The position numbers and the translations under genes were made by a program. Positions 34,516 to 44,000 of a stretch of DNA of 64,000 bases are shown in pieces; position 1 is the stretch's first letter; each line of letters starts with the position of its first letter. The notes below the pieces were generated by a model. It was not told the origin of the DNA and made no database searches. It saw only the letters and a list, made by a program, of their open reading frames with translations. The stretch spans positions 2,862,001-2,926,000 of the forward strand of contig NZ_CP045496.1 of the NCBI RefSeq assembly GCF_015500075.1, given 5' to 3'. Source of the stretch: Mesorhizobium sp. INR15 (GTDB lineage: Bacteria; Pseudomonadota; Alphaproteobacteria; Rhizobiales; Rhizobiaceae).

Positions 34516-35189
34516 CTCGCGTTTCTAGCAAGCAAGGTTTGCAGTAAAACGGCTGCTTCAGTCCGGTTTCGTACCCCAAGCTCGCGCAGAATGGCGGCGG
34601 CGTGGATTTTCGTCGTCGCTTCGGCAATATCCAAATTGCGCGCGATCTCCTTGTTCGAGTACCCTTCCGCCATCAAGTTCAGGACGTCCTTCTGTCTTGA
34701 TGTCAGCCTGCCAAGATTGTGGGCGCCCAGGCGCCGTCGGGTTGGGTCTCGCTCGGACGGCGGAGATATTTGCTGTCCCTGTCCCGCGGATGATCGGGAC
34801 AGAAGCGCAGGAACATAGATGCGGCCGGAGAGGATCTCGTTCACGGCCATCACGACCTCTTCGTCCTTCTGCGATTTCACGATGTAGCCGTGAAGTCCGA
34901 TCGAAAGCGCCTTGAGTATCTCAGCGCGTGAATCATCCGCGGAAACGATCGCGAAGCGCGTATTGGGATAGGCTGACAGAACGTCGCCGAGCACTTCCTG
35001 ATTGAACAGGCCCGGCATGTTCAAATCCAGGATCGCGAGATCGATCGATGCGTGCTCTTCCAGCAGACAGACCACGGCGTCGAAGCACGCGGCGTCAAAA
35101 ATTTCGACGCCAACAATGCCTGCGGTGAGCACCAGTCTCAGGCCGCGACGATACAGGCCATGATCGTCGGCGATGACGATCCGATACAT
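34512..35189 (-). CDS. NarL/FixJ-type response regulator
   Basis: The protein has 225 residues from ATG 35189; a TTG-type extension of 13 residues upstream is not needed. It has a receiver domain (YRIVIADDHGLYRRGL, phospho-acceptor Asp55 in LAILDLNMPG, Thr/Ser-type SADDSRA, Lys in IVKSQKD) and a C-terminal LuxR helix-turn-helix (LTSRQKDVLNLMAEGYSNKEI). It is convergent with the HWE kinase, overlapping by four bases, so the pair is likely functional even though not co-transcribed. GTTGGGGTAG stands four bases before the ATG, as at the LuxR-type gene. Confidence 0.9.
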   Translation of the reverse strand: MYRIVIADDHGLYRRGLRLVLTAGIVGVEIFDAACFDAVVCLLEEHASIDLAILDLNMPGLFNQEVLGDVLSAYPNTRFAIVSADDSRAEILKALSIGLHGYIVKSQKDEEVVMAVNEILSGRIYVPALLSRSSAGQGQQISPPSERDPTRRRLGAHNLGRLTSRQKDVLNLMAEGYSNKEIARNLDIAEATTKIHAAAILRELGVRNRTEAAVLLQTLLARNAS

Positions 35190-35193
35190 TGAA

Positions 35194-35203
35194 CTACCCC
35201 AAC
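35194..35203 (-). promoter_or_regulatory. GTTGGGGTAG box before the response-regulator gene
   Basis: This is identical in sequence and in distance to the start codon to the box at 32496-32505. No standard Shine-Dalgarno is present at either gene. Confidence 0.45.
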
Positions 35204-35823
35204 GCTTACACAGACGCACGGCGGGCAAGTCACTACCAGCCTACCGTACCATTCCACCGCGATGCACAGAACCGTGACGAGCTTGAAAGTCGTGGCCAAT
35301 CACTAGTCGACACATCTCAGGCGAACTCTGCAGTGGCCCCGACCACGAACATATCGCGATGCTAATATAGCGCCAAAAAACGGAAAGTGCTCCTTTTCTT
35401 TGGAACCTGACGTGAGGCTTTCGCACGATCTCGTGATCTTTCCCAATGTCCAAAATTTGCGTGCCGCACATTTCCTTTGATGCTGGCACGAGCTTCCGCC
35501 GAGCGGTCGCGGGCCAGTTCAACATTTTGCGGCCTTGCCGCAAACACTCACGCGGGTTCCAATTGGTCTCATATCCAAGTCCTGATCGCATAAGTCCGCC
35601 TTGGACCTTTGCGTATATTCCGGCCTTTCTGGGACGGCTCGACATTGAACATCAGAAGCCGCGGATTGTTGCCATTCGAATGCACGACGACACCCCTCCG
35701 GAGTGGCCATACCATTCACTTCACAATGTCCGGATTGGCCTGCGACGCGGCTCTCGGAGCACCCATTCGGCAACTGCCTCGTGACGATGGCGGTTAGAAC
35801 TGAACGAACTTTGGGAGGATCAG
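35204..35823. other. Divergent intergenic region before the second exopolysaccharide block
   Basis: These roughly 620 bases separate the response regulator from the nucleotidyltransferase gene and should contain the promoters of both. Short open frames here have no recognisable domains. A TGGCAC near 35484 recalls a sigma-54 -24 element but lacks the matching GC at -12. Confidence 0.45.
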
Positions 35824-36546
35824 ATGAAAGCGGTAATTCAATGCGGTGGAATGGGGACACGTCTTCGGCCCTTCACATCCGTCCTGCCAAAACCCCTCAT
35901 GCCGATCGGTGCTCGACCCGTTCTGGAATTGCTTCTGAAGTGGCTGCGGCGCAATGGCATCGAAGAGGTCTACGTCACGACGGGGTATCTCGGGCACTTG
36001 ATCCGCAGTGTCTGTGGCGACGGCTCGCAATGGAACCTGAGGATCAAGTATACCCAGGAAATGGAGCCGCTCGGCACCATCGGACCACTTTCGTTGATCC
36101 GGGATGAATTGAACGAGCCCTTCGTCGTGCTCAACGGCGATGTCCTTACCGATCTAAGCCTCAGCCGGTTTGTGGCGGCTCATCGGATGCACAAGGATCC
36201 CGTGACGATCGCGACTACCTCCAGGGTGATCAAGATGGACTTCGGCGTCATAGACGAGGTCAACAATGCGGTGCAGATCTTCCGTGAAAAGCCGACGCTC
36301 ACTCATCTCGTCAGCATGGGGATCTACTGCATGAACCCAGATGTTCTTCAGTTCATACCTTCCGGAATACCATTCGGGTTCGACGATCTGATGCTGCAGA
36401 TGATGCAGGGCGGCACGGTCGTGCACGTTTACAAGCATGATGGTCTGTGGCTCGACATCGGTCGCGTCGACGACTTTCAGAATGCTCAGGCGATTTCCTG
36501 GGAAGAACAGTCGGCCTCGATCGAGGTCGCCGCCGCGGCTGCGTGA
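35824..36546 (+). CDS. Sugar-1-phosphate nucleotidyltransferase
   Basis: The protein has 240 residues from ATG 35824, with GGGAGGA upstream. The nucleotide-binding motif GGMGTRLRPFTSVLPKPLMP is at residues 9-28; the residues just before it, QC, differ from the usual LAGG-type lead. FVVLNGDVLTD supplies the metal-binding Asp, and FREKP the substrate lysine. It makes an NDP-sugar (GDP-mannose- or dTDP-glucose-type) for the exopolysaccharide. It begins a block with the aminotransferase, sugar transferase and epimerase, so the product may be converted to an amino sugar. The nucleotide and sugar are not certain. Confidence 0.88.
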   Translation: MKAVIQCGGMGTRLRPFTSVLPKPLMPIGARPVLELLLKWLRRNGIEEVYVTTGYLGHLIRSVCGDGSQWNLRIKYTQEMEPLGTIGPLSLIRDELNEPFVVLNGDVLTDLSLSRFVAAHRMHKDPVTIATTSRVIKMDFGVIDEVNNAVQIFREKPTLTHLVSMGIYCMNPDVLQFIPSGIPFGFDDLMLQMMQGGTVVHVYKHDGLWLDIGRVDDFQNAQAISWEEQSASIEVAAAAA

Positions 36547-36593
36547 CGAATGTCTCGATCTTGAGCCTCAAGTAACAGGTCTAGGAGGTCACG

Positions 36594-37730
36594 ATGCTCT
36601 TGGTGAGTGCCCCAATTCTGGGCGTATCCGAGAAGGCGGCTCTGTCAAAGGTCATCGATAGCGGTTGGCTGACGATGGGCGAACGTGTTCGAGCCTTCGA
36701 AGAAGCCTTCGCCACCATGCATGGGGCGGATGATTGCGTCGCGGTCAGTTCCTGTACAGCGGCCCTTCATCTGATTCTGCACGCATTGGGAATCGGTCCG
36801 GGAGACGAGGTGCTGGTCCCCTCGATGACCTTCGTGGCGACCGCGAATGCAGTGCTTTATGTTGGTGCCACTCCCGTCTTTGTCGACATCGAGTCGGCCG
36901 ATGTGCCGTTGATGTCGATTGTAGAGGCGGAAGCGCGGTGCACGCCGCGCACCAAGGCCGTCATTCTCGTACACTTCGCGGGCTACCTTGCCGATCGGCT
37001 GGAATGGCAAAAATTCGCCCGAGCACGTGGCCTGCAGATCATAGAGGATGCCGCGCATGCTCCCGGCCTGAAGGAGGTGGGAACGTTCGGCGCCGCGGCC
37101 GCCTTCAGCTTCTATGGCAACAAGAACATGACAACGGCGGAGGGCGGGATTGTGATTGCCCGAGACCCCGACCTGCGCGAGAGGATTCGCCAGGCCCGCG
37201 GGCACGGGATGACGACAGGGACACATCAACGGCTAAACAGCCGCACACCGCAGTATGATGTTACCATGCTCGGGTTCAATTATCGCATGGACGAAATGCG
37301 CGCGGCGATCGGTCTGGTTCAGCTGCAGAACCTGCAGGAATGGAACGAGATCAGACGCATCCTGACCGTCCTGTACCGGCGTCTGATTGCAACAAAATGC
37401 CCGACCGTGGCAGTTCCATTCAGTCAGCCGCGGACGTCTGCTCATCACATCATGCCTATCCTTCTGCCGCGCTACGCAAAGAGGCAAGACGTTATCGACG
37501 AGCTGCGGACGCAAGGGATACAGACCACGATCCACTATCCGCCGGTGCACCAGATGACGCTATACCGCGAGCGGTTTCCCGGCACTCATTTGCCCCTGAC
37601 AGAGGATTTTGCCCAAAGGGAGCTGACAATCCCCCTGCATCCCCAGATCACCGCATCCGTGGTCGAGGCGGTTGTGTCTGGTCTGGCAATTGCGCTGAGC
37701 AACTGCGCTCAAACGGGAGCAGCGGCATGA
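36594..37730 (+). CDS. DegT/DnrJ/EryC1-family PLP aminotransferase
   Basis: The protein has 378 residues from ATG 36594, preceded by AGGAGG. Family signs are VAVSSCTAALHLILHALGIG (cofactor phosphate site), EDAAHAPG, and FSFYGNKNMTTAEGG with the PLP lysine. These enzymes transaminate keto-sugar nucleotides to make amino sugars. With the upstream nucleotidyltransferase and downstream epimerase it should supply an amino sugar for the repeat unit. The next gene starts inside its stop codon (ATGA at 37727). Confidence 0.92.
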   Translation: MLLVSAPILGVSEKAALSKVIDSGWLTMGERVRAFEEAFATMHGADDCVAVSSCTAALHLILHALGIGPGDEVLVPSMTFVATANAVLYVGATPVFVDIESADVPLMSIVEAEARCTPRTKAVILVHFAGYLADRLEWQKFARARGLQIIEDAAHAPGLKEVGTFGAAAAFSFYGNKNMTTAEGGIVIARDPDLRERIRQARGHGMTTGTHQRLNSRTPQYDVTMLGFNYRMDEMRAAIGLVQLQNLQEWNEIRRILTVLYRRLIATKCPTVAVPFSQPRTSAHHIMPILLPRYAKRQDVIDELRTQGIQTTIHYPPVHQMTLYRERFPGTHLPLTEDFAQRELTIPLHPQITASVVEAVVSGLAIALSNCAQTGAAA

Positions 37731-38410
37731 ATGCGCCGGATTTATCCTTGCATCGACGCTTCGCTTCAAGCGCTGCCCACGGGTTTGCGAGGCGCGCCAT
37801 TGACCTCGCCGTCGCAAGTGCCGCGGCCATCATATTCGCACCTCTGATGGTGGTGATTGCTCTGGCCCTTCTGCTCGAAAGCGGATGGCCTGTCCTTTTC
37901 ACGCAGACCCGTATGGGCGCCGGTGCCCGACCCTTCCGCATGTACAAATTCCGCAAATTCGGCGTTCGATGCAGCCCTCATGGTCTCGCGCTGACCGTTG
38001 CCGGCGACAGTCGCATGACGAGAATAGGCCGGATCCTCGCCGCCACCAAGTTGGATGAGCTGCCGCAAATCTGGAATGTCTTCAGGGGCGAGATGGCAAT
38101 TGTCGGACCGCGACCGGAAAGCCTCGCCTTCGCCGATTGCTTCCATGGCGGCTTTGAGGCCGTTCTACGATACAAGCCGGGCTTGCTGGGTCCAGCCCAG
38201 GTTCTCTTCCGACACGAAGCCCACTTTTATCCTCAATCGACCGATCCGCTGCTGTTCTACCGTGAGATTCTGTTTCCAGCCAAGGCGAGGCTTGATCTCT
38301 CTTACTATCCGCAGCGCACGATAGCCTCCGACATCGTCTGGATGGCGTGGGGCCTTCTGGCGGTTCTCGGCCGGGTCCAGCCACCGCGGATCCACGTATC
38401 CCCAGGGTGA
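37727..38410 (+). CDS. Priming sugar-phosphate transferase (bacterial sugar transferase family)
   Basis: The protein has 227 residues from ATG 37727; longer upstream open sequence belongs to the aminotransferase gene in another frame. One membrane segment lies at residues about 30-52 (VASAAAIIFAPLMVVIALAL). Catalytic-region motifs include KLDELPQIWNVFRGEMAIVG followed by PRPES. This short form of the WcaJ/PglC superfamily starts repeat-unit synthesis by moving a sugar-phosphate onto undecaprenyl phosphate at the inner membrane. Start-codon overlap with the aminotransferase supports co-translation. Confidence 0.9.
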   Translation: MNAPDLSLHRRFASSAAHGFARRAIDLAVASAAAIIFAPLMVVIALALLLESGWPVLFTQTRMGAGARPFRMYKFRKFGVRCSPHGLALTVAGDSRMTRIGRILAATKLDELPQIWNVFRGEMAIVGPRPESLAFADCFHGGFEAVLRYKPGLLGPAQVLFRHEAHFYPQSTDPLLFYREILFPAKARLDLSYYPQRTIASDIVWMAWGLLAVLGRVQPPRIHVSPG

Positions 38411-38441
38411 GCACCGCAAATCAGACAAGGAATGTTTGGCC

Positions 38442-39446
38442 ATGGGCTACAAGGGCAAGAAAGTTCTGGTGACGGGCGCGGATGGATTTATCGGGTCCCA
38501 TCTCACCGAAGCGCTTGTGCGCAGCGGAGCGGATGTCACGGCATTGGCTCTCTATAATTCCTTCGACAGTCATGGTTGGCTGGACGATCTTCCCGACAAC
38601 ATTCGAAGCCAGTTGAAGCTCGTTCGCGGTGACGTTCGCGATTGCGCGTTCCTGAACCGGATCATGCGTGGTCAGGCCGTGGTGTTTCATCTGGCAGCGC
38701 TGATCGCGATTCCCTACTCATACGCCGCGGCGCAGTCGTATGTGGAAACCAACATCCTGGGCACCGTCAATGTCCTCGAAGCGGCGCGTCAGTGGGAGAC
38801 CGAGCGTGTTGTGCACACCTCGACCAGCGAGGTTTATGGCACCGCGCTGACCATGCCCATCAGCGAAACTCATCCGCTGCAGGGGCAGTCGCCATATTCG
38901 GCATCCAAGATTGGCGCCGACATGATGGCGGAGTCCTATGCCAGGTCGTTCGACGTTCCCGTCGTCATCATGCGGCCTTTCAACACCTATGGCCCACGGC
39001 AGAGTGAAAGGGCCATTGTGCCAACCATCATACGGCAGGCACTCGATCCAGACTGCGCGGCGATCATGGTCGGGGACACAAGTCCGATCCGTGACCTTAC
39101 ATTCGTTGAAGACACGGCATCGGCATTCTTGACCGCGGGGCTGGCCAAGCTCGAATTCGGCCATGCCTACAATGCCGGCAGCCAGCGTGCCGTGACGATT
39201 TCCGATGTGCTGGATCTCGTGATCGAATTAAGCGGCTCCAAGAAACCGGTCCATCGCGACGAAAGCCGTCTACGGCCACATAACTCGGAGGTCCGAGCCC
39301 TGCTGGCGGATTCCTCGCGCTTTGAAGGCGAAACCGGATGGCGGGCTCGGACCACCCTGCATGACGGCCTGGAGCGGACCATCGCCTGGTGGCGGGCGCG
39401 CCTAAGTGAAGGCCGGGTACGCCGCGAAAAGGGCTATATGACATGA
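38442..39446 (+). CDS. NAD-dependent NDP-sugar epimerase/dehydratase
   Basis: The protein has 334 residues from ATG 38442 (TTG 38436 is a weaker alternative). It is an extended short-chain dehydrogenase: VLVTGADGFIGSHLTEAL at the NAD site, HTSTSEVYGTA, catalytic YSASKIGADMM and RPFNTYGPRQ. It resembles GDP-mannose 4,6-dehydratase and UDP-glucose epimerase relatives. It probably makes the keto-sugar used by the aminotransferase. Its stop lies within a few bases of the next start (39443). Confidence 0.9.
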   Translation: MGYKGKKVLVTGADGFIGSHLTEALVRSGADVTALALYNSFDSHGWLDDLPDNIRSQLKLVRGDVRDCAFLNRIMRGQAVVFHLAALIAIPYSYAAAQSYVETNILGTVNVLEAARQWETERVVHTSTSEVYGTALTMPISETHPLQGQSPYSASKIGADMMAESYARSFDVPVVIMRPFNTYGPRQSERAIVPTIIRQALDPDCAAIMVGDTSPIRDLTFVEDTASAFLTAGLAKLEFGHAYNAGSQRAVTISDVLDLVIELSGSKKPVHRDESRLRPHNSEVRALLADSSRFEGETGWRARTTLHDGLERTIAWWRARLSEGRVRREKGYMT

Positions 39447-40720
39447 CCTTGCTTCGTCGGCACGCATTGGCGCTGATGTTGATTGCCGGGGCCGTATCCT
39501 CGCTTCTGGCGGTGGCCGGAAGCCGGGGGAGCAGCGCGCCTGGACAGTTCGAAGCACCGGTCGCGATGGACCTGCCGGACTATCTGCATTCGATGAAGGA
39601 TCCGGTTCTTGGCACGACCTCTACCCGCATCACCAAGCCGGGCGCGCTTGGTCAAGGCATTGTTTGCGGCAACAACTACTGTAGCCACCGCTATTCAAGT
39701 GCCCAGGCGTGGAATGCGGACCAGAGCCTGCTTGTCTTGACGAATGGCTGCGGCGGCATGTGCTTTTTCGACGGGCGGACTTACGTCCCGTTGTTTCACC
39801 GCGACCGATCGACTGAATGCGAATGGCATCCCCACGATCCCAATCTGATGATCTGCGTTGACGGTCGGCAGATCGCGACCTGGGCGCCGCGCACCGATAG
39901 CGAGGAGGTTCAGTTCGCTTCGACGAACTATCGCGATCTTCAGTTTGGGCCATACAAGGGCAATCCTAGCCTCGACGGCAACCGCATTGTGGTACGGGCG
40001 ACCCGCGAGGATGGCCACCAGGTTGTCTTCGCCTATGACCTGAAGCAGCGGCGGAAGTTCCCGGATATCGATCTTGCGCAACTCGACGGGACCAATGGCG
40101 CCTGTTCAATTTCTCCGCTCGGTGGCGACATTCTCTGTTTTCAAACGTTGAAAGACGGCACCGAACAGGCATTCATTTTCTCCGTGAATGGAACCTTGAC
40201 CCAGAGTTGGACGGAACATCATCGGCCCGGCCATGGCGACATGACAGTCGATGCCGACGGCAGTGAAATCTACGTAGGGATAAGCAAATCCGATCCGGAC
40301 AAGTATCAGGTCATCAAGCGGAGGCTGTCCGACGGGAAAGTAACCTCGCTGATGAAATACGGTGAGGCCCAGCATGCCTCACTCAGGTCCCTTGGCATGC
40401 CCGGCTGGGTGTTCCTGAGTTATGGCGGCAGTCCGGATCAGGTCTCGAAACATCCGGATTGGGCGCCCTATGCCCGAGAAGTGATCGCACTGCGCATTGA
40501 TGGCAGCGGAGATGTCCGGCGCGTCGTCCAGACCCGCAACGTTCCGTTCGACTACTGGAGCGAGACCCATGCCTCGCCATCCCCGGATGGTTCGCAGGTG
40601 GTTTGGTCGAGCAATTGGGGAATCCCCGGCGGCCCGGTCTACGATTTCGTCACCCGCCTCGACTGGCCTCGGGTGGAGGCGGCGAAGCAACCGGAGATTG
40701 TCGCAAATGGTCTTCACTAG
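39443..40720 (+). CDS. Exported beta-propeller-like protein of unknown function
   Basis: The protein has 425 residues. The N-terminus MTLLRRHALALMLIAGAVSS is a Sec-type signal. The body has repeated WDG/DG-type blades (AWNADQSLLVLTNG, CEWHPHDPNLMICVDG, HGDMTVDADGSEIYVG, THASPSPDGSQVVWSS) as in TolB or oligogalacturonate-lyase-like propellers. Six cysteines cluster near the N-terminal third (CGNNYCSH, CGGMCFF) and may form disulfides. It overlaps both the epimerase gene and the export gene, so it is part of the exopolysaccharide block; polymer binding or trimming in the periplasm is possible. I do not recognise a named family. Confidence 0.65.
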   Translation: MTLLRRHALALMLIAGAVSSLLAVAGSRGSSAPGQFEAPVAMDLPDYLHSMKDPVLGTTSTRITKPGALGQGIVCGNNYCSHRYSSAQAWNADQSLLVLTNGCGGMCFFDGRTYVPLFHRDRSTECEWHPHDPNLMICVDGRQIATWAPRTDSEEVQFASTNYRDLQFGPYKGNPSLDGNRIVVRATREDGHQVVFAYDLKQRRKFPDIDLAQLDGTNGACSISPLGGDILCFQTLKDGTEQAFIFSVNGTLTQSWTEHHRPGHGDMTVDADGSEIYVGISKSDPDKYQVIKRRLSDGKVTSLMKYGEAQHASLRSLGMPGWVFLSYGGSPDQVSKHPDWAPYAREVIALRIDGSGDVRRVVQTRNVPFDYWSETHASPSPDGSQVVWSSNWGIPGGPVYDFVTRLDWPRVEAAKQPEIVANGLH

Positions 40721-41969
40721 TCGAATTGCGCTGGCCTCGATTGGCGTGCTCTGCGCCACGCATGTGGCCGTGGCGGCCGACGTCCAAGGCCCTTACAAGA
40801 TTTCCCCTGGCGACACAGTCGAGATAGGAATTGCCTCCATCCCCGATCGGACTCGGCGTGCCTTGGTCCAGATGGACGGCACGATCGCACTTCCCGAAGT
40901 CGGCGTGATCTCGGTGGGGGGCCTGACTTCGAGCGAACTGCAGGCACGCATGGAAACGATCTTGCCCAGCAAGATCTTCTCCATGCGTCTGTCCGATGGA
41001 CGAGAGCAGACGATTGTCATCAACCCAAGCGACGTAACCGCCGTCATCGCCGACTATCGCCCCGTCTACGTGACTGGCGACGTGCTCACTCCGGGGCAAC
41101 AGGCATACCGTCCACTGATGACCGTGCGGCAGGCGGTCGCGGTTTCAGGTGGGTTCAGCCTTTTGCGGACACGGGCAAGCCAGGCAGGTCCTGATCCAGT
41201 CGATTTGCGACGCGACTATGAAACGCTCTGGGGAGAGTACACCAAGGCCTACCTTCACGGCGCCCGCATCCGGGCCGAACTTCAAAACAAGGACACCTTT
41301 GACATCCAGATGCCGCAAGGCTCGCCATTGCCAGACAGCATCAGCGCGGCGATCGCCCAGTCCGAAGGCCAGGCACTCAAGATCGCTCTCGGCGATTATC
41401 AGCAAGAGCAGAGTTTCCTCGACAAGGCCGAAAAGGACACGGCGGCTCAGGTCGAAGTGCTTGCCAAGCGCCAGGGAGTCGAGGCCGAGGGGGTCAAGGC
41501 TGATGAGGAAGACATGGCGCGCGTGACCAAGTTGTACGAAGCAGGCAACCTGACCAACAACAGACTGGCTGATGTCCGCCGCGCCCTGCTTCTCTCGTCC
41601 AGCGGGGCGCTCCAAACATCGGTCGAACTGATGCGGACGCAACATCAGCAGGAGGACTACGCCAGGCAGCGCGAGCACGGCGACAATCAGAGAAAGATCG
41701 ACCTCCTGACCGAACTGAAGGACACCGACGCGCTGCTGGCGGACCTTACTTCGAAGCTTCATGCCACCAGCCAGAAATTGCAACCAACCGGAGCGTCCGC
41801 GCTGCCCCTGCCGATTGCAGGCGAAACGGTCCGAGCCCAGGTGAAGATCGTCCGCAAAATAGGTGATGAATGGCGAAAACTGACCGCCGACGAAGACACG
41901 GAGGTTGCGCCTGGCGATACGGTTGAGGTCAGGTTCACGAGCGACCTCGAAAGCGCCGCGGTCCAATAA
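40707..41969 (+). CDS. ExoF/Wza-like polysaccharide export protein
   Basis: The protein has 420 residues from ATG 40707, overlapping the upstream gene by 14 bases. A signal peptide (IALASIGVLCATHVAVAA) is followed by a Poly_export/SLBB region (YKISPGDTVEIGIASIPDRT, VQMDGTIALPEVGVISVGG, VYVTGDVLTPGQQAYRP, MTVRQAVAVSGGF). A long coiled coil occupies residues 190-370, as in ExoF of rhizobia. It should carry the polymer through the periplasm and outer membrane together with the Wzc/ExoP-like protein. Confidence 0.9.
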   Translation: MVFTSRIALASIGVLCATHVAVAADVQGPYKISPGDTVEIGIASIPDRTRRALVQMDGTIALPEVGVISVGGLTSSELQARMETILPSKIFSMRLSDGREQTIVINPSDVTAVIADYRPVYVTGDVLTPGQQAYRPLMTVRQAVAVSGGFSLLRTRASQAGPDPVDLRRDYETLWGEYTKAYLHGARIRAELQNKDTFDIQMPQGSPLPDSISAAIAQSEGQALKIALGDYQQEQSFLDKAEKDTAAQVEVLAKRQGVEAEGVKADEEDMARVTKLYEAGNLTNNRLADVRRALLLSSSGALQTSVELMRTQHQQEDYARQREHGDNQRKIDLLTELKDTDALLADLTSKLHATSQKLQPTGASALPLPIAGETVRAQVKIVRKIGDEWRKLTADEDTEVAPGDTVEVRFTSDLESAAVQ

Positions 41970-42248
41970 GTCAGCCCCGTCCGAACCGAAGACGGGTCCG
42001 AAAGACGCAATTACCGGATAGCTCGAAAGTCACAGTCTCCGGTGCCTTATCCCCTGATTTGGCAAGCCAGCTTCGAGTTTTTCAGGGCCGGGTCACGATT
42101 TCGCTGCATTTAGCCCGGCCACGTATATTAGCGGTGGTAAATATTTCATATGGAGCGGCTGCAAGCTGATCGGGGAAGATAGAAGGTTGTCCATCATCGG
42201 CGGCGCCAGCAAGATCATGCGGCCTTTTCGCGTGGGAGATGGCAGGTC

Positions 42249-44000
42249 ATGACGCCAAGGGAAGGGCGCTCGCTAGACCTGCGCACCGCCATGTTGGGCT
42301 GTGTACCAGGGCTGGTTGGCGTTGGCCTGTTTTCCGCGGTCATAAACATTCTGGCGCTGACTGGCTCCGTCTATATGCTTCAAGTCTATGATCGCGTTCT
42401 GCCTTCGCAGAGCGTCCCCACGCTCGTCGGATTTACGATTGGGATGCTGGGTCTTTACGCAGCCTATGGACTGCTCGATTTCGTGCGGCTCCGCCTGCTC
42501 GTTCGGATCGGCAATCGCGTCCACAAAAATCTGCAGCAAAAGGTCTTCACTCTCTCGCTTTCTCTGCCGCTCGTTGTCGGGCATGGCGCGGGCCGAGTGC
42601 AGCCGCTTCGTGATCTCGACCAGTTGCGCGACTTTCTTTCCGGATTGGGCCCGACTGTCATCTTCGACGCCCCCTGGATACCGCTCTATCTGGCGGTCAT
42701 CTATCTGCTACATCCCTCGCTCGGCATGCTGGCGACGGCCGGCGCGATTGTTGTCATGCTGCTGACGGTGGTCGCGGAAATCCTTGGCCGTGGACCGGTC
42801 AAGCGTGCGTCTGAAACACTTCTGGCGCAGCGGAACCTTGCCGATTCCGGCCGCCGCAATGCAGAGGTCGTACGCGCAATGGGTCTCTCGGAGCGGCTCG
42901 TCGGTCGCTGGAGCGAGGTCAGTCACGCGTATCTCATGCATCAGGAGCGGCTCTCCGACATTGTCGGCGCCACCGGTTCCCTGTCGAGGGCACTCCGGAT
43001 GGCCTTGCAGTCTTCCGTTCTGGGGCTCGGCGCCTATCTCGTGATAGGCGGCGAAGCTTCACCAGGCGTGATCATCGCGTCTTCCATATTGCTGGGCCGC
43101 TCGCTGGCTCCCGTCGATGCGGCGATCGCGAACTGGCGGGGGTTCGCGGCGTTCCGGCAGAGCTATTCCCAACTGGCGGCGGCGCTGGCTGCTTTCGGTA
43201 GCAAGAGCGAGCCTATGGAACTGCCACGTCCCCAGGCCACGCTCGTGGTCGAGGAACTGACAATCGCTCCGCCAGGCCAACAGAAACCGACGGTGATCAA
43301 TGTTGGCTTCCATTTGATGGCGGGCGCGGGATTAGCCATCGTTGGTCCAAGCGGCTCTGGGAAGACGACGCTCGTGCGCGCGTTGGTAGGAGTGTGGAAG
43401 CCACTTCGCGGAACGGTAAGGCTGGACGAAGCCTCACTCGACCAATGGAATCCGGAACAGCTCGGCGCGCATGTCGGCTACTTGCCCCAGGATGTTGAAC
43501 TGTTCGATGGAACCGTTGCAGACAACATTTCGCGGTTCCGGGGCAAAAGCGATTCCAAAGGAGTTCTGGCAGCCGCCAGAACCGCGGGCGTCGACAAGAT
43601 GATCATGCGCCTGGCGGAAGGCTTTCAGACACGGGTGGGCGACGGAGGGACCGCGCTGTCCGCGGGGCAGCGGCAACTCGTCGGGCTCGCCAGGGCTCTC
43701 TATGGCGATCCATTTCTTGTCGTCCTTGACGAGCCAAATTCGAATCTGGACGTAGACGGCGATGCCGCCCTGGCCGGAGCGATCCTGTCGGTACGCCGGC
43801 GTGGAGGCATCGTCATCGTTGTCGCGCACCGACCTTCCGCCCTCACCAATATCGACAAGGTCCTCGTCATGTCGAATGGAATGGTTCATTCCTTTGGCTC
43901 GCGCGAGGAGGTCCTGGCGAACGTTATCCGGCCCTTCCCATCAGTCGCCGAGCGGCCGGGTTCGGTCGTCCCGCTGCAGAAAGGGGTGGGCGGTGCGTGA
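42249..44000 (+). CDS. Type I secretion ABC transporter, PrtD type
   Basis: The protein has 583 residues from ATG 42249. It lacks an N-terminal C39-like domain, as in PrtD/RsaD. A permease with about six helices (20-300) precedes the ATPase: GPSGSGKTT (near 366), LSAGQRQLVGLARAL (near 470), VVLDEPNSNLD (near 490) and VAHRPSA. PrtD-type transporters export RTX proteases, glycanases and adhesins; in rhizobia they export EPS-cleaving glycanases. It is directly followed by its fusion protein gene. No cargo gene is adjacent; the RTX protein at 18922-20397 is a candidate (inference). Confidence 0.93.
   Translation: MTPREGRSLDLRTAMLGCVPGLVGVGLFSAVINILALTGSVYMLQVYDRVLPSQSVPTLVGFTIGMLGLYAAYGLLDFVRLRLLVRIGNRVHKNLQQKVFTLSLSLPLVVGHGAGRVQPLRDLDQLRDFLSGLGPTVIFDAPWIPLYLAVIYLLHPSLGMLATAGAIVVMLLTVVAEILGRGPVKRASETLLAQRNLADSGRRNAEVVRAMGLSERLVGRWSEVSHAYLMHQERLSDIVGATGSLSRALRMALQSSVLGLGAYLVIGGEASPGVIIASSILLGRSLAPVDAAIANWRGFAAFRQSYSQLAAALAAFGSKSEPMELPRPQATLVVEELTIAPPGQQKPTVINVGFHLMAGAGLAIVGPSGSGKTTLVRALVGVWKPLRGTVRLDEASLDQWNPEQLGAHVGYLPQDVELFDGTVADNISRFRGKSDSKGVLAAARTAGVDKMIMRLAEGFQTRVGDGGTALSAGQRQLVGLARALYGDPFLVVLDEPNSNLDVDGDAALAGAILSVRRRGGIVIVVAHRPSALTNIDKVLVMSNGMVHSFGSREEVLANVIRPFPSVAERPGSVVPLQKGVGGA

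Noticed and set aside
35480..35502. Possible sigma-54 promoter starting TGGCACG
   Set aside because: The -12 part reads TCCGC instead of TTGC-type sequence at the needed spacing.
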